64,000 nt of DNA from Steromphala cineraria (GCA_916613615.1 OU744720.1:68836471-68900470), one strand, 5' to 3'; counted from the stretch's first letter, positions 48,146 to 59,965 are shown. Program-made: numbers and translations. The notes: generated by a model from the sequence alone, not told the origin.

Positions 48146-49003
48146 AGTTTTTAATTTCCTGTCGGTGAGGTGTCCATCAATAGTTTATTGACGTTTACAT
48201 AAACACCTTACACTGCAATAGATCTTTAAAACTTGTTTGATTGTAAATGTGTTTATATGTTAAACATCATATAACCACAAACATATGTTGCTATTTTCTT
48301 TTGAATATAAGTATGTCTGATTAAATATTTTATAGTGTGTCAAAGGTTGATACTCAATTATGTTCAGTTTAGTAACTAAAGCCGTTTTTGAATGCCGACT
48401 TGATGGGCAGCTAGATCTGTCTCGCGACAGACCCCTGAATGCATGACTGGTCACACGCCATTTTTGAGACGTCATATATACAGAATGATTACAACGAGCT
48501 CTATACATCTATCTTAACGAGATCACCAAATAAACCCATTCATTAACGATTTTCAGAAAATGTTAAACACTCAGTTGGATAACACTATTAAGCGTTTGAA
48601 GTAATAAAGATATCAACATCACTTGTAAATAAACAATTATTTAAGGCGGTATTTCAGTTCAATTAATGATGCGCTAATCTATATAGTCTGTTTATTACGT
48701 CACACCCGCGCGAGTTTTATGGCCCCTATCTCAGGTAGGTTTTTTACAGCCGTTAACTACGCAGTCTTAATAAAAAGCTAATTGAAGGTTTTTATTGGAC
48801 AAATTGACAAAAAGCACACCCAGTTCTTATTTAGTTGAAATATCTTTGAAAGTAAATCGAAAAGTGATCGAGGTTAGCGTTAGTTTTTAATTTCCTGTCA
48901 GCGAGGTGTCCATAATTAGTTTCTTGACGGATACATAAAACACCTAATACTGCAATAGATCTTTAAAACTTGTTTTAGTCTAAATGTGTTTAAACGTTAA
49001 ATA
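48146..49003 (+). repeat. Direct repeat pair flanking ~620 bp
   Basis: 48146-48267 and 48881-49003 share TTTTTAATTTCCTGTC, GAGGTGTCCAT, TTGACG, ATAAACACCT-like and CTGCAATAGATCTTTAAAAC in order, ~735 bp apart. The stretch between (48268-48880) has no ORF of note. This could be a tandem duplication or the remains of an element with terminal direct repeats; nothing like LTR ends (TG...CA with primer site) is evident. Confidence 0.65.
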
Positions 49004-49026
49004 TATAGTAGGTATTAGAAATTGTC

Positions 49027-49262
49027 AATTTCAATTCAATTCATTTCAATTCTTTATTAATCTTATTTTACACAACTTATCGGCGGTTACATAAAGTGAT
49101 ACAAAAAGTGATACAGATGGACGGTGATTGCAGCGTAGATACATATGGAGAATGTACATTGTTACTTTAAGTACTTACTAACTAAGTAGTAACTAATGAA
49201 TTAAGATGGTATAGTTGATACGGCGCCGGATACCCCACCGGATCCTCACCCAGGCATAAGAG
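49027..49262 (-). mobile_element. Probable 3' end of a retroelement with (TTGAA)n tail
   Basis: Begins with TTCAATTCAATTCATTTCAA and TCTTTATTAATC, then a GC-richer body ending near CGGCGCCGGATACCCCACCG. Read on the minus strand it is a 3' UTR closing with a pentamer tail. It is similar in style to the 49-bp fragment at 27279. Confidence 0.45.
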
Positions 49263-49264
49263 TA

Positions 49265-50130
49265 GACAATAATGAAAGAATGAAAGGTTTTTCGTCATTT
49301 GGTGCATTCTCTACCTGATGTAGACCTATTGTTAGAAAAACCAAGTATTAAATAGTTAACATGATTTATCTAATGATTTTGAGAAATAGGTTGAATCAAT
49401 GAATTGATGATTTCATTTAATCAAATCATCTACTTAATACAACATATTTGTTAATTAATTAATCAACCATATAATCATAAGAAATAGAATTTCAAGATTT
49501 TATGTTCCAATCAGTTATCCTAAATGTAAAAGGTTTTTACATGTAGCTTTACACTTTTAAATAATATATTTATAACATATTTGCAAAAAAAGCGCAACCC
49601 ATGACCTCACTGACAATGAAAAAAGAAGCAATGGCAATCAAACATTGCCAAGATTCTACATGTCAAGGATTCAGCCAAAGGCTCGTTAAGTCTTCATGCA
49701 TGCATACCACTTTACTACCTAATAAACACAGTGTGTCACTGCACCTGTTATGTTATTGTTAGTGCAATAAACTAAATAATGAGAATCAAATATCTTTACC
49801 CATTAAAGGCTCATCGAATGTATTGTACAAACATCCTTTATGTGCCACACACACAAAAAATGAGGAGATAAATCCTAATTTCGTAAATAATGATTCTATT
49901 GAAATGTTAACTTTGAAAGCAATTAGGTTCAGTTGAATATTAACTTATTGTTTATGTTATTGTTAATCATAGTAAGGGTATTGATTCTGTGTTGTTTAAA
50001 ATTAGTGATCAGCAAGATATACTGTAGTACTTGTCTTTGTCTGGGTGACATATTCACATTGATAGTATATTACACTATATCATGTTACCATGTACATCAT
50101 GGTGTCACTGATATTTTGATTATGAAAGAC
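49265..50130. other. Body of the 12-kb element, no gene recognised
   Basis: Contains a lone ~32-bp-type unit at about 49893-49925 (ATTGAAATGTTAACTTTGAA), which ties this stretch to the 12-kb element. Frame 49933-50148 has no motif. Confidence 0.45.
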
Positions 50131-51600
50131 ATACTGCTTCATGTGTAAAATTTACCAATTCAAATTCAACAATATAATGTTGAGGCCACTTTGTCCCGTC
50201 AATGGGATATCAATGCTCTTAGCATCAATCTATAGTCTGCTACCTGCTCTGACTCCAATACCTGTCTTGTTAAGTTTAACGACATTCAATCAATAGATAA
50301 GATGATAATACATGAATATACAAACAATTTAATGTAACTACTTGACAATCAAGCTTGGAGAGTTTTAATCAATGTTTATCTTGGAGAAGTTAACGCTCAG
50401 ACAAAGTGAAAATTTGAAATTCTGACTTTCCAATATAATTGAATTTGGTGTACATTATTGGCTCTGAAGCTGTCATATTGTTCAAAGGTTATTTCCAAAG
50501 TATAGCCCGTATGAAAAAGGGCTATTTTGAGGGTTTATAATTTTGATGAAGTGTTTACTTTGAAGTATAGTTTGATGTTGTTGACATGCTAGTTCAGAAA
50601 AAAATGTTATTTGTGACGTTTAATCTATTTTTATTATCTATTTTTATTATGTAACCAGCGAGTGCAAGTTGAATAGATATCATTGTCTTTCAGTTTGTCT
50701 GTATTACAATTGTTGTGATAACTACTTTGTGAACATATTGATGATGTATTTTTTAAAGTTCAGCTTCATGGGCAAACGTATTGAGTAATTTTCATTTCAT
50801 GACTGCATATTTTTGAGAAAAATATTCTCAATGAGACTTTTTATTTGCAATGTTTCTGAAAGAAAGTTTACTTTGGATTATTTTATTTTGTAAATATGTA
50901 GCGTCAAAAACATTTCGATTTTGATAGACATATTCATTATTGTGTAAAATCTACCAATTCAAATGTTACCATATACTATTTTAGGCCCCTTCGTCCTGTT
51001 CAAGGGCAATCAATGCTATTTGCATCAATCTATCATCTGCTACATGCTCTGACTCCGATACCCTCCTCGTTAAGTTTAACGACATTCAATTAACAATAAT
51101 CTCAGATGACTATACCTGAATATACAAACAATCAACAAGCAACTACCCGACAATTAAGCTTGGCGAGTTTTCACTAAATGTATATCTTGGATTATAGAGT
51201 AACAATTATCAATCTATCATCTGCTACCTGCTCTGACTCCAATACCCTCCTCCCTAAGTTAAACGACATTCAATTAACATAAAGTTCACATGACTATACC
51301 TGAATATACAAACACTAAACAAGCAAGTACACGACAATTAAGCTTGGCGAGTTTTCACTAAATGTATATCTTGGGGTTTAGAGTAAAAATCAATACTCAT
51401 ACAAAATGAAAATATGAGTTCTGACTTTCAAATATATTAGGAATTAGGAAGTTGTTGACACTGAAGTTGTTATATTGTTCACAAGTGATTTCCAAAGTAG
51501 ATGCATCATAATTATTGGCTATATTAAAAGATGATACTTTTGATGAAATGGTTACTTTGAAATAAATTTGATGTGGTTGACATGCTAATTTTGAAAAATA
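50130..51600 (+). repeat. Left-arm ~180-bp B units and a ~0.8-kb tandem module
   Basis: Three B units at 50223-50385, 51022-51193 and 51208-51374 share TCTATCATCTGCTACCTGCT, CTGACTCCAATACCCTCCTC, AAGTTTAACGACATTCAAT, CTGAATATACAAAC and GCTTGGCGAGTTTTCA. The longer blocks 50130-50600 and 50930-51600 also match, each ending TTTGATGAAnTGnTTACTTTGAA then GTTGACATGCTA, so the module duplicated as a whole. Same family, opposite orientation, at 53321-54165. Confidence 0.85.
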
Positions 51601-53100
51601 TCTTGTTATATACGAATGCTTGTAAATATATCCTAAATCTGTTTACACGTGATGGGCGTGTTCTATATTTCTGGTGAGTAAGTCCTGTAACTTTACAGAT
51701 TAAACAGATTGACTTATTGTAGTTATATCTATATCCTTTTTAGCCCTGTATGAATTCTGCATATGATGTAAAATATGTATTTTGTATTAGTAATGTCAGA
51801 TCCGAGATGGTGTGAGACATTCAACAAAAGATAAAAACAAAATTTTGCTCTAACTGACCTATTGAAATGTTATTGAACCCACAAACATCTTATTAAACCT
51901 TTTATATAGAATGTCACATTATTAAATACTCAACTTAAAAGGGAATCTTTATGATACATTTTACGTACTTAAATCTCTACTTTGAAAAATAAATTCAGAA
52001 TGCAAAAACAACATTCCACCTTCACATGACAGAATAACAGATGCAAAGAGGATATTGTGCAAAAACGCAAATATTAAGTAAAAAAAGCAAACTGTGGGCA
52101 TGGAATAGACGGTGTTTCAATGGGTATTGAACAGGGGTGTGGCTACATGAAGACTTTTGTCCGATGAAAGCATATGCACGTGTTTGTTCTACGATTGCTA
52201 TGCTTCAATCAGTGGCGTGCATCTTGAGACAGTGTTATTTTAAGGTCAATCTTTTATGATAGTGATTTAATTTTTAGAGCCTGATTAGATATTTATTCGC
52301 GGGAGAATCAAACCCGTAGTAAAATCTAGATTCGACTTTTATTGATGGTTTGTCAAAAGACAATGAATTCATTTGATGACGATGTGGTAAATACATCAAA
52401 CTACATCACCGAAGTGACCTCATTGCAATACAAGTAGAAGCGATAAGACAAGAGGTGCTTTCAAGCGACTTATATATGTGAACTTTCTTATTGAGAGATA
52501 TGTGGCCCTCACGAGGAGGATCACCCTAATTTGCCACATATATTTCGGAGGTAAATAGTAAATTAATGAATATTGACGGATGCATTGTTATTATTTGTTC
52601 ATTCAGAAAAAGTCATCTAAGACTATGCTAACTGCATGTTGTTTAGGTATTGGAGAAGGAGAGGGTGAATAACAATCCATAGATTGATGAAAATAGCATT
52701 GTTTGCTCGCTAACAAGACAAAGTGGCTCATCTTATTATGGTTTGTCCATCTTATAGCAATGTATAATATTCATTACTTCCATCTTTAGATACGTTTATA
52801 TCACTGATATCATAAGAACATAAACAACTGCAGTGGATATTTTGAAAGAGTGTCAAAACCTGTCTACGCATGCTCCCATAATCAAACATGTTTATTTGTT
52901 TGGTTTTTTTTCTATGTAATTTTTTGTGTGATCTTCATGGTAATAAAACATTCATTCACTAATCAGTATAGCGTATTGTTTAACTGTACTCTTACAATAA
53001 TGTACTCAATGAAGGATTATTTTTCATTGGGAATGTTAACTGAATTCGAATATCTTTAAATATATTCTAAAAACATTAAAAAGAGACAACATACTTTTCA
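51600..53100. other. Central unique part of the 12-kb element
   Basis: Lies between the opposed arms and would be the loop of a giant foldback. It has no recognisable transposase or captured gene. A small hairpin ATATGTGGC...GCCACATAT lies at 52498-52546. The frame 52850-53059 is hydrophobic but unassignable. Confidence 0.5.
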
Positions 53101-53320
53101 TATTTATCAAAGTTAACTTTTAAACAACATCAAACTAAACTTCAAACTAAATATTTCATGAAAGTTATCATCTCCCAAAATAGCCAATAATTCAATAATA
53201 ATTTGATATTAGAATAAATTGAAAATAAACTTTGATCAATTTCAGAACATTTTAAGAATTTAAAAAAAAAATGAAAGTCGGAATTTCATATTGTCATTCT
53301 GTATGAGTGTTAACTTCTAC

Positions 53321-54165
53321 TCAATGCTCCAAGATAAACATTTATTGAAAACTCGCCAAGTTAAATTGTTTGGTAGATGCTTGTTAAGTGTTTGTATATT
53401 CAGGTTAGTCATCTGAGAGTTATGTTAATTGGATGTAGTTTAACTTAACGAAGAGGGTATTGGAGTCAGAGCAGGTAGCAGATGATAGATTGATGATTTC
53501 TATTTTATGCTCCAATTAAACTTTTATTGAAAACTCTCCAAGTTTAATTGTCGGGAAGCTGCTTTTTAAATATTTGTATATTCAGGTATAGTCTTTGAGA
53601 TTAATGTTACTTGGATGTAGTTTAACTTAACGAGGAGGGTATTGGAGTCAGAGCATGTAGCAGACGATGGATTGATGATTTCTATTTTATGCTCCAATTA
53701 AACATTTATTGAAAACTCGCCAAGCTTAATTGTCGGGTAAATGCTTGTTGATTGTTTGTATATTCAGGTAAAGTCATCTGAGATAATTGTTAATTGAATG
53801 TCGTTAAACTTAACGAGGAGGGTATTGGAATCAGAGCAGGTAGCAGACGATGGATTGATGATTTCTTCTCTATGCTCCAAGATAAACATTTATTGAAAAC
53901 TCGCCAAGTTTAATTGTCGGGTAGATGCTTGTTAAGTGTTCGTATATTCAGGTTAGTCATCTGAGATTTATGTTAATTGGATGTAGTTTAACTTAACGAG
54001 GAGGGTATTGGAGTCAGAGCAGGTAGCAGATGATAGATTGATGATTTCTATTTTATGCTCCAAGATAAACATTTTTTGAAAACTTGCCAAGTTTATTTGT
54101 CGGGTAGTTGCTTTATAAATGTTTGTTTATTCAGGTATATTCTTTGAGATTAATGTTATTTCTTT
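53321..54165 (-). repeat. Right-arm B units, five in tandem
   Basis: Reverse-complement copies of the B unit at 53321-53500, 53507-53681, 53687-53866, 53875-54049 and a truncated one at 54057-54165. Each holds GAAAACTCGCCAAG, TATTCAGG, TTAACTTAACGAGGAGGGTA and TTGGAGTCAGAGCAGGTAGC in order with a period near 183 bp. The last one stops at the MITE at 54170. Confidence 0.9.
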
Positions 54166-54169
54166 TTAA

Positions 54170-54526
54170 AGGGGCAGTAGCACGTTTTTTAATAATTTCT
54201 TATTTAAGATATTTCACTGATAATTGTGAGTTATTGCTAAATGTATTATATTGACAGTGCCAAAAATCTCATTACAAAAGCCAGTCATCCATAGTCAGAG
54301 GACAAAGTATGAAGATTCATATAAAATCCATTGGCGGCCATTTTTGTGTGAACACCTTTAATTCATTTTGTGTAAGAAAATGTCATCGCATGGCTAAACT
54401 TTACCTTATACATTTGAATTATTACTACTTCATTTAGTTTAAATACATTGTTTTTCAATTGGAACCATTAATTTTCATTTTCGTGACATCACCTTTTATT
54501 CCCCCTAAAAACGTGCTACTGCCCCT
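54170..54526 (-). mobile_element. TTAA-flanked MITE, copy 5 (inside the 12-kb element)
   Basis: Full length, minus orientation relative to the other four copies, with intact terminal repeats (AGGGGCAGTAGCACG and complement) and TTAA at 54166-54169 and 54527-54530. It sits exactly between the B-unit array and the ~32-bp array. It is nested, so younger than the 12-kb element. Confidence 0.9.
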
Positions 54527-54530
54527 TTAA

Positions 54531-54835
54531 AGTCAACATTTCATCAAATTATATATTTCAAAGTCAACATTTCACCGAACTATTACTTATCAAAGTAACA
54601 TTTCACCATTATTTCTTTTCAAAATCAACATTCAATCAAATTATTAATTTTCAAAGTCAACATTTCATCAAATTATTACATATCAAAGTAAACATTTCAC
54701 CATTATTTCTTTTGAAAGTCAACATTTCAAAAAAAATATTTATTTCAAAGTCACCATTTCATAATTTTTTCTCTTCAAACTCAATATATTTCATCAACTA
54801 ATAACTTTTTTAAATCAACATTTCATCAAATTATT
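54531..54835 (-). repeat. Right subterminal ~32-bp array, inner part
   Basis: Reverse-complement units (AAAGTCAACATTTCATCAAA plus TTATTTCTTTT) matching the left array at 45120-46215. Interrupted at 54836 by the 1.24-kb element and continued at 56077. Confidence 0.9.
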
Positions 54836-56076
54836 GGCCTAAGAGTAATTGAAGGGTCCGTATGACGGGGTGTCAAAAAGGACTGTTAACTGCAACCTAG
54901 CTCTTGAAAAAGACTCAATTTGGAATATTCTGAAAGCTGAGATACTTATCTATACCATGATATATGGAATGACACCATTGAATTTGGTTGCAGAAAGATT
55001 AATCACAATGAAATCACATAGTTTTCGAGTTTGGTTGCAGTCCCCTTTAGGCACCTGCAACCAAAATATTTTTCCAAGAAAATACATGTTTTTATCAAAC
55101 AGAAGAGCCTGGGCTTGAAGAAATTTGGTTGCAGATGGAATATATGATGATTTGACAACTGTTGATCACTTACCTGGCTTTTTATTTACATTTCAATGAC
55201 ACATAAGTCACTTACCGATCGCTATCGAGTCCGGTTTTCGATCATGTCACATCATGTTTTGAAAGTGTTTCTGACATTATGGATAGAAATATTTCACTGA
55301 CCTTGATTATTTTAACAGTTTCTATCATAAAGCATGTCATGGTAGGTACTTTTGACATTATTTGACCAAATTGATCCCTAAATTTCATTTCTGTGTTTCA
55401 ACGTGCTCCCATAGCGAATTCGAATTGTTGTCATATCTCAAAATGATTCTCATTGGCTGTCAGGAATCCCTTTAATTGCAAAATGATTTTGATAGAAAAT
55501 AAACATCATTGAGTAAGTTTAACAAATGGTTTCTATCCAAAAACAGAACAAAATCAATTATAAATCAAAAATTAGGAAATTTGAAAAATTGTTGGAAATG
55601 TTTGAGATTGAATCAACCAATTGTAGGACACGTTACATACCGCATGGCATTACGTCACTCACAGTGCGAGAGGGAATCTGTCAAAATGAAAATCCTGATT
55701 TGTTTTTGTTTTCACATAAAATTAGGTAAATTATAAAACTCCTGCAACCAAACTTGCCTCTTTGCTAATTAACAAGCAACTAAAATCTCTGCAACCAAAT
55801 TAGTGTTTGTCAAGACACGAAAAATGATGGATAATTGCTAGAAAATAATTTGGTTGCAGTTGCCTATAGGGACTGCAACCAAACTCGAAAACCACTCGAT
55901 TTCATTGCGATTGTACGTTCTGCAACCAAACTCAAGGCTTCAAGGAAATGGTTGATTTATAGTAAATCATTTTAGCTGTGAGAATATCTTCATTTCAATC
56001 ATTTTCAAGGAAAATGCCCCATTTTATTGATGTTTTAGATACCCCGTCATCCGGACCCTTCAATTACTCTTAGGCC
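54836..56076. mobile_element. 1,241-bp TIR element with 8-bp target duplication
   Basis: The ends are GGCCTAAGAGTAATTGAAGG followed by GTCCGTATGACGGGGT, answered on the right by the reverse complement with two mismatches over about 38 bp. The 8-bp AAATTATT precedes (54828-54835) and follows (56077-56084) the element; removing it restores one regular ~32-bp array unit, confirming the insertion. An 8-bp duplication fits hAT, P, Merlin or MULE-type elements; the termini do not let me choose. No transposase is present. Nine copies of TTGGTTGCAG or its complement are clustered at 54975-55135 and 55740-55935. Confidence 0.85.
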
Positions 56077-56790
56077 AAATTATTTCTTTTCAAAGTCAAC
56101 ATTTCACCAATTATTACTTTTCAAAGTCAACACTTCTTCAAACATATCAGTTTTCAAAGTCAACATTTCACCAATCATTACTTTTGAAAGTAAACATTTC
56201 ACCATTATTTATTTTGAAAGTCAACATTTCAAAAAAAATATTTATTTCAAAGTCACCATTTCAAAAAAAATTTCTCTTCAAGTTCAACATTTCATCAACT
56301 AATTACTTTTTAAAATCAACATTTCATCAAATTATTTCTTTTGAAAGTCAACATTTCACCAATTATTTCTTTTCAAAGTCAACACTTCTTCAAACATATC
56401 AGTTTTCAAAGTAAACATTTCACCAAATTATTACTTTTGAAAGTAAACACTTCATCAAATCATTAATTTCCAAAACCAACATTTCTTCAAGTTAATACCT
56501 TTCAAAGTCAATATTTCACCTTAATTCTTTTCAAACTCAACATTTCATCAAATTATTTCTTTCAAAAGACATCCTTTCACCAAATCATTTCTTTCAAAGT
56601 CTACATTTCACAAATCATTCATTTACAAAGTCATCATTCACCAAATTATTTCTTTTCAAAGTCAACATTTCTTCAAATTATTACTTTTCGAAGTCAACTT
56701 TTCACCAATTATTACTTTTCAAAGTCAACATTTTTCAAATTATTACTTTTCAAAGTCAACATTTTGCCAATTATCACTTTTCAAAGTAAA
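56077..56790 (-). repeat. Right subterminal ~32-bp array, outer part
   Basis: About 20 further reverse-complement units (CAAAGTCAACATTTC..., AAATTATTACTTTT). The plus-strand frame at 56184-56414 is a by-product of the period. Confidence 0.9.
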
Positions 56791-56791
56791 A

Positions 56792-56920
56792 AATAATCAA
56801 GGTAATAAATATCTATTAAAGATGATATTTACAAAACTTTACAAACCTTTACAAACATTTACAAAATAATAAATATCTTGTAAATATCATCTTTAATAGA
56901 TATTTATTACCTTGATTATT
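56792..56920. repeat. Perfect 43-bp inverted repeat near the right terminus
   Basis: Arms 56792-56834 (AATAATCAAGGTAATAAATA...) and 56878-56920 (...TATTTATTACCTTGATTATT) are perfect reverse complements around a 43-bp spacer rich in TTTACAAAC words. It belongs to the right terminal region of the 12-kb element. Confidence 0.9.
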
Positions 56921-57105
56921 TTTGTAAATAAGTACTTTAATCTTTGTAAATATCTTGTAAATAAGTACTTTACAAGATATTTAATCCTTTGTAAATATCT
57001 TGTAAAGAACTTCTTTTCATGCAGTGTTAGTACTAAATTGAATATATATAAATATATAATGAGTTACATAGTTATAAATCAGTTAATACAAGCAAAGTTA
57101 TCCAA

Positions 57106-57460
57106 AACCCGTTTCATTTGCTTCAAATAAGGGAGATATCTTGTGTTGCAACATTTTGCCGCTATGGGCAATCTGCCGGAACCCACAATTTTTGGATAAT
57201 TTAAACAGAGGGTATGTCGGAGTAATACGGATAAGCTAAGACTGTGAGGAGAGAATGAAAATAAAGCAGCTCCTCACAATTGATCATGTCTTAATGATGT
57301 TTATTTTTTCATATATTAGACGTGAACAGTGGCATTGATACCATATAGCTTTACCTTGCACTGATAATTCGTAGGAACAGTTATTGGCTCATTATTGTAC
57401 AAATATCAAATGACTTGACAATGACCTAAAAACTATGATGTCTAATACATCCCTTCCTTA
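57106..57460 (+). repeat. G' segment, present in copy 2 only
   Basis: Resembles 5600-5780 in ordered words (TTTTGCCGCTA, GCCGGAACC, GAGAGAATG, GATCAATG or GATCATG). Since 5255-5780 has F followed by G', its presence here after F (44745) and the 12-kb insertion suggests the ancestral order was kept and copy 1 lost it. Confidence 0.4.
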
Positions 57461-59874
57461 TTTTTTCTAATATGAAATATATATAAGTTACAGAATAAAG
57501 ACATCATGTGATCTTAGCGAAACCAAGAGTCAATGACTAGTTGTTATTCATAACACATTTGACCTAGAGACTGCAATAAAACTTCATACAAGGTATTGAT
57601 AAAACACGGACTATTGATGATTTGACTCTTGCTTACACACCATTGACACCAAAACTGAATGTTTAATTAGTTTTTGTTTATTATATAAATTTACTTACTA
57701 TTGATTATTTTATGATTTTATACATGTATCGTTTTGTGAAATGTAGGCTGGGCCTCCGCTGCAAAGAAATAAATATTAATTTATTTAGTGATTAATAATT
57801 GTGAATATACAAGGGATAAAATACAAAAATAACCATGTATAATACAATCAGATGTTATTTTTGATAAGCATTTACAAATTAGGTAAATAAAGTTCAGATA
57901 CCAAGTCACAAGAAGTGATAATTCTTTAAACATTCATGAATCATTCATCCTTTTGGTTTTGATTGACGGAATCTGCCAAATGTACAATCATATATTTTCT
58001 GGAGCTAAATGTGTATGTACTATACTTTTGTCATTAAACAAATAATTTCGAACTGTTCGGCAATCATATTGCTATCCTCTTTAGTCATCTATAGTATGTT
58101 GGTCTAACGCACCATGTACAAGTAATAATATTTAAGTCTGCAGGGTACGTCAGCTGCTTTCTACTTTTCAACAGACAGTATTGCCTATTGAAGCCCCATT
58201 TACTTTAAACTATAGTAGAGGAAAAGCAGTGAAGTCAGTAACCTGCATTCTACGACATCTACTGACTCTGTTACAAATTGTTTGTAAGAGGAAGTGAGTT
58301 ATCAATGTTATTTTAAATAGGTCGGAAAAATTGTTTCAAATTGTAAGCAAAATGTTAAAATATGACTTTTCAGGGAATTTTGATTAATTGTATGATAAAG
58401 CATATATGTTCAAACCAAACTACAAGTAAGTAAAAAGGAATTTAAACAAAACGAACAATGAATGGGTTTGCTGTCATAAAATAACCAACCAAAGGTCAAT
58501 AATGAAGGCTAGTAGAAAAAGAGATTGTAGTACATCGATGTATAAGCTGATGGTTAGTCTGATGTAATTTGTTTCTGGGTTTAGCTTATGCAATCATTTA
58601 TGATATGTTGTCGAGTACAATATTTTCCTCGAGCAATGGCGTAAAAGCAATAAAAATTTGAAACCATTATTGCGTTTAGTGGCATTTCTTGGTTAACGTC
58701 AGACTGAATCATTGATTAACACTTGTGAGTGAGCGAGCAGCAACATGTTTGGATATTCTGAGAACATAATAACGCAGCCTACCTCTATACATGTAGATAC
58801 ATTTTTAACCATAATCTGCAAAAGGTTCATCATTTGCTTATTATGACGTTTGGTGTGTCAATTCTTTTTCCAAACGTTCCTCACATATTAACCTGAGGTG
58901 TGATTTAACGTTTGCAACACATCAATGTCATCGATCTGTTTTTGATTTTATGAGCACATTCACATTTATGTTGTTTATGTTGGCTATGTATGCCAGCTAA
59001 CAACGCGTCAATAACATTGGTCTGTTTTCGAATTCAGCTGCTAGTTTTCAGAATAGATCTTTGTTTATCTGTAGCTATTTGCTTCTAATCTATCTATGCC
59101 TTAATGTATGTCCTGGAATCATCAGACGAAAACAATGAGGAAGTAATTATGTATATGTTTATTATATATTATGATATATATCACTAACAGTTTAATGGGT
59201 TAAGTAATGTCATTAAATTTCTAATGTTGGTGCCAAGCTGTTATAATCCTTATAAATTCATTCTTCATTGCAGTCTATCAGAGCATTATCAGGCCGGTTA
59301 ACATGATCAGTTTCAAGTTAGTAATAGAATGACAAAAGAACCACTGAATAGTACTTAACAATTGAATATGTGTTCAGAGTTTATATTATGGTAAAGTGAC
59401 ACACAGAATATAACATAAACATTATCATAAGGTGCAAATAAAATGAAATGAAATTCAGCATTGGGTCTATATATATTAAAAGTCATGTCAACTGTTTCAT
59501 GAAATATCTCTTGTTGAGCAGTCTACACGGGATGTGTATGATCTGATTCTTATCAAATTGGGAACAACGTAACATAGGCATATCTGATTAACAGATCAGT
59601 TATTTATGCATTTCATGTACAATATAACACTTGTTTACTCTTTAAGTAATTGTTACTAATTTTGTAACTTTGAACCAGACCAGGTATTTTTCCGTTAGTT
59701 TAAAAAAACGCGCACCTGCGCATAGTTTTGTTATTCAAAGTAATGTGCAATATTTTTAATGATTACTTCTTGATAAAGAGAAAACTAAAGCCTACCCCTT
59801 TCACATAGAACAAGTTTCCCACCAATCAAATAACTTGACAGGGTTCCAACACAAACACTTGCTTAAGATGCTGA

Positions 59875-59965
59875 GAAACATGTTTTTAATCAATTTCTCC
59901 ATAGCAATTTCTCGATTTCTTCTTAGCAAATATAGGGAATAAATAAATAAATAAATTCTAATAAA
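59875..59965. repeat. Copy-2-specific ~75-bp insertion ending in (AAAT)n
   Basis: In copy 1 GATGCTGAGAAATTAAATTG is uninterrupted at about 31470. Copy 2 has ~75 extra bases ending in ATAAATAAATAAATAAATTC. This may be a tiny retroposed fragment with an AAAT tail or local slippage. No duplication could be defined. Confidence 0.4.

Larger units (their letters stand above)
44948..57026. mobile_element. Giant 12-kb CACTA/Mirage/Chapaev-like non-autonomous transposon
   Basis: It begins CACTGGGTGAAATGAAG and ends in the reverse complement of CACTGCATGAAAAGAAG (14 of 17 bases agree). Both ends continue into TTTACAAGATATTT, and TTA flanks both sides (44945-44947, 57027-57029). Copy 1 shows the empty site at 27991. 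Moving inwards from each end there are AT-rich (TTTGTAAATAT)-type repeats, then ~32-bp tandem units, then ~180-bp units, with the two halves in opposite orientation. CACT termini, a 3-bp duplication and rich subterminal repeats are known for the CMC group (CACTA; Chapaev3 also makes 3-bp duplications). No transposase ORF is visible, so it would move only with help. It hosts a non-LTR fragment, a MITE and a 1.24-kb element. Confidence 0.75.

Noticed and set aside
52290..52325. GGGAGAATCAAACCCG resembling a reversed tRNA T arm
   Set aside because: The T stem does not form properly with a 7-base loop, and no acceptor, D or anticodon stems are found on the minus strand.
44948..57026. Polinton/Maverick or LTR retrotransposon interpretation of the 12-kb element
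   Set aside because: Polintons make 6-bp duplications and carry polymerase, integrase and capsid genes; none is seen. The ends are inverted rather than direct repeats, which excludes an LTR element.
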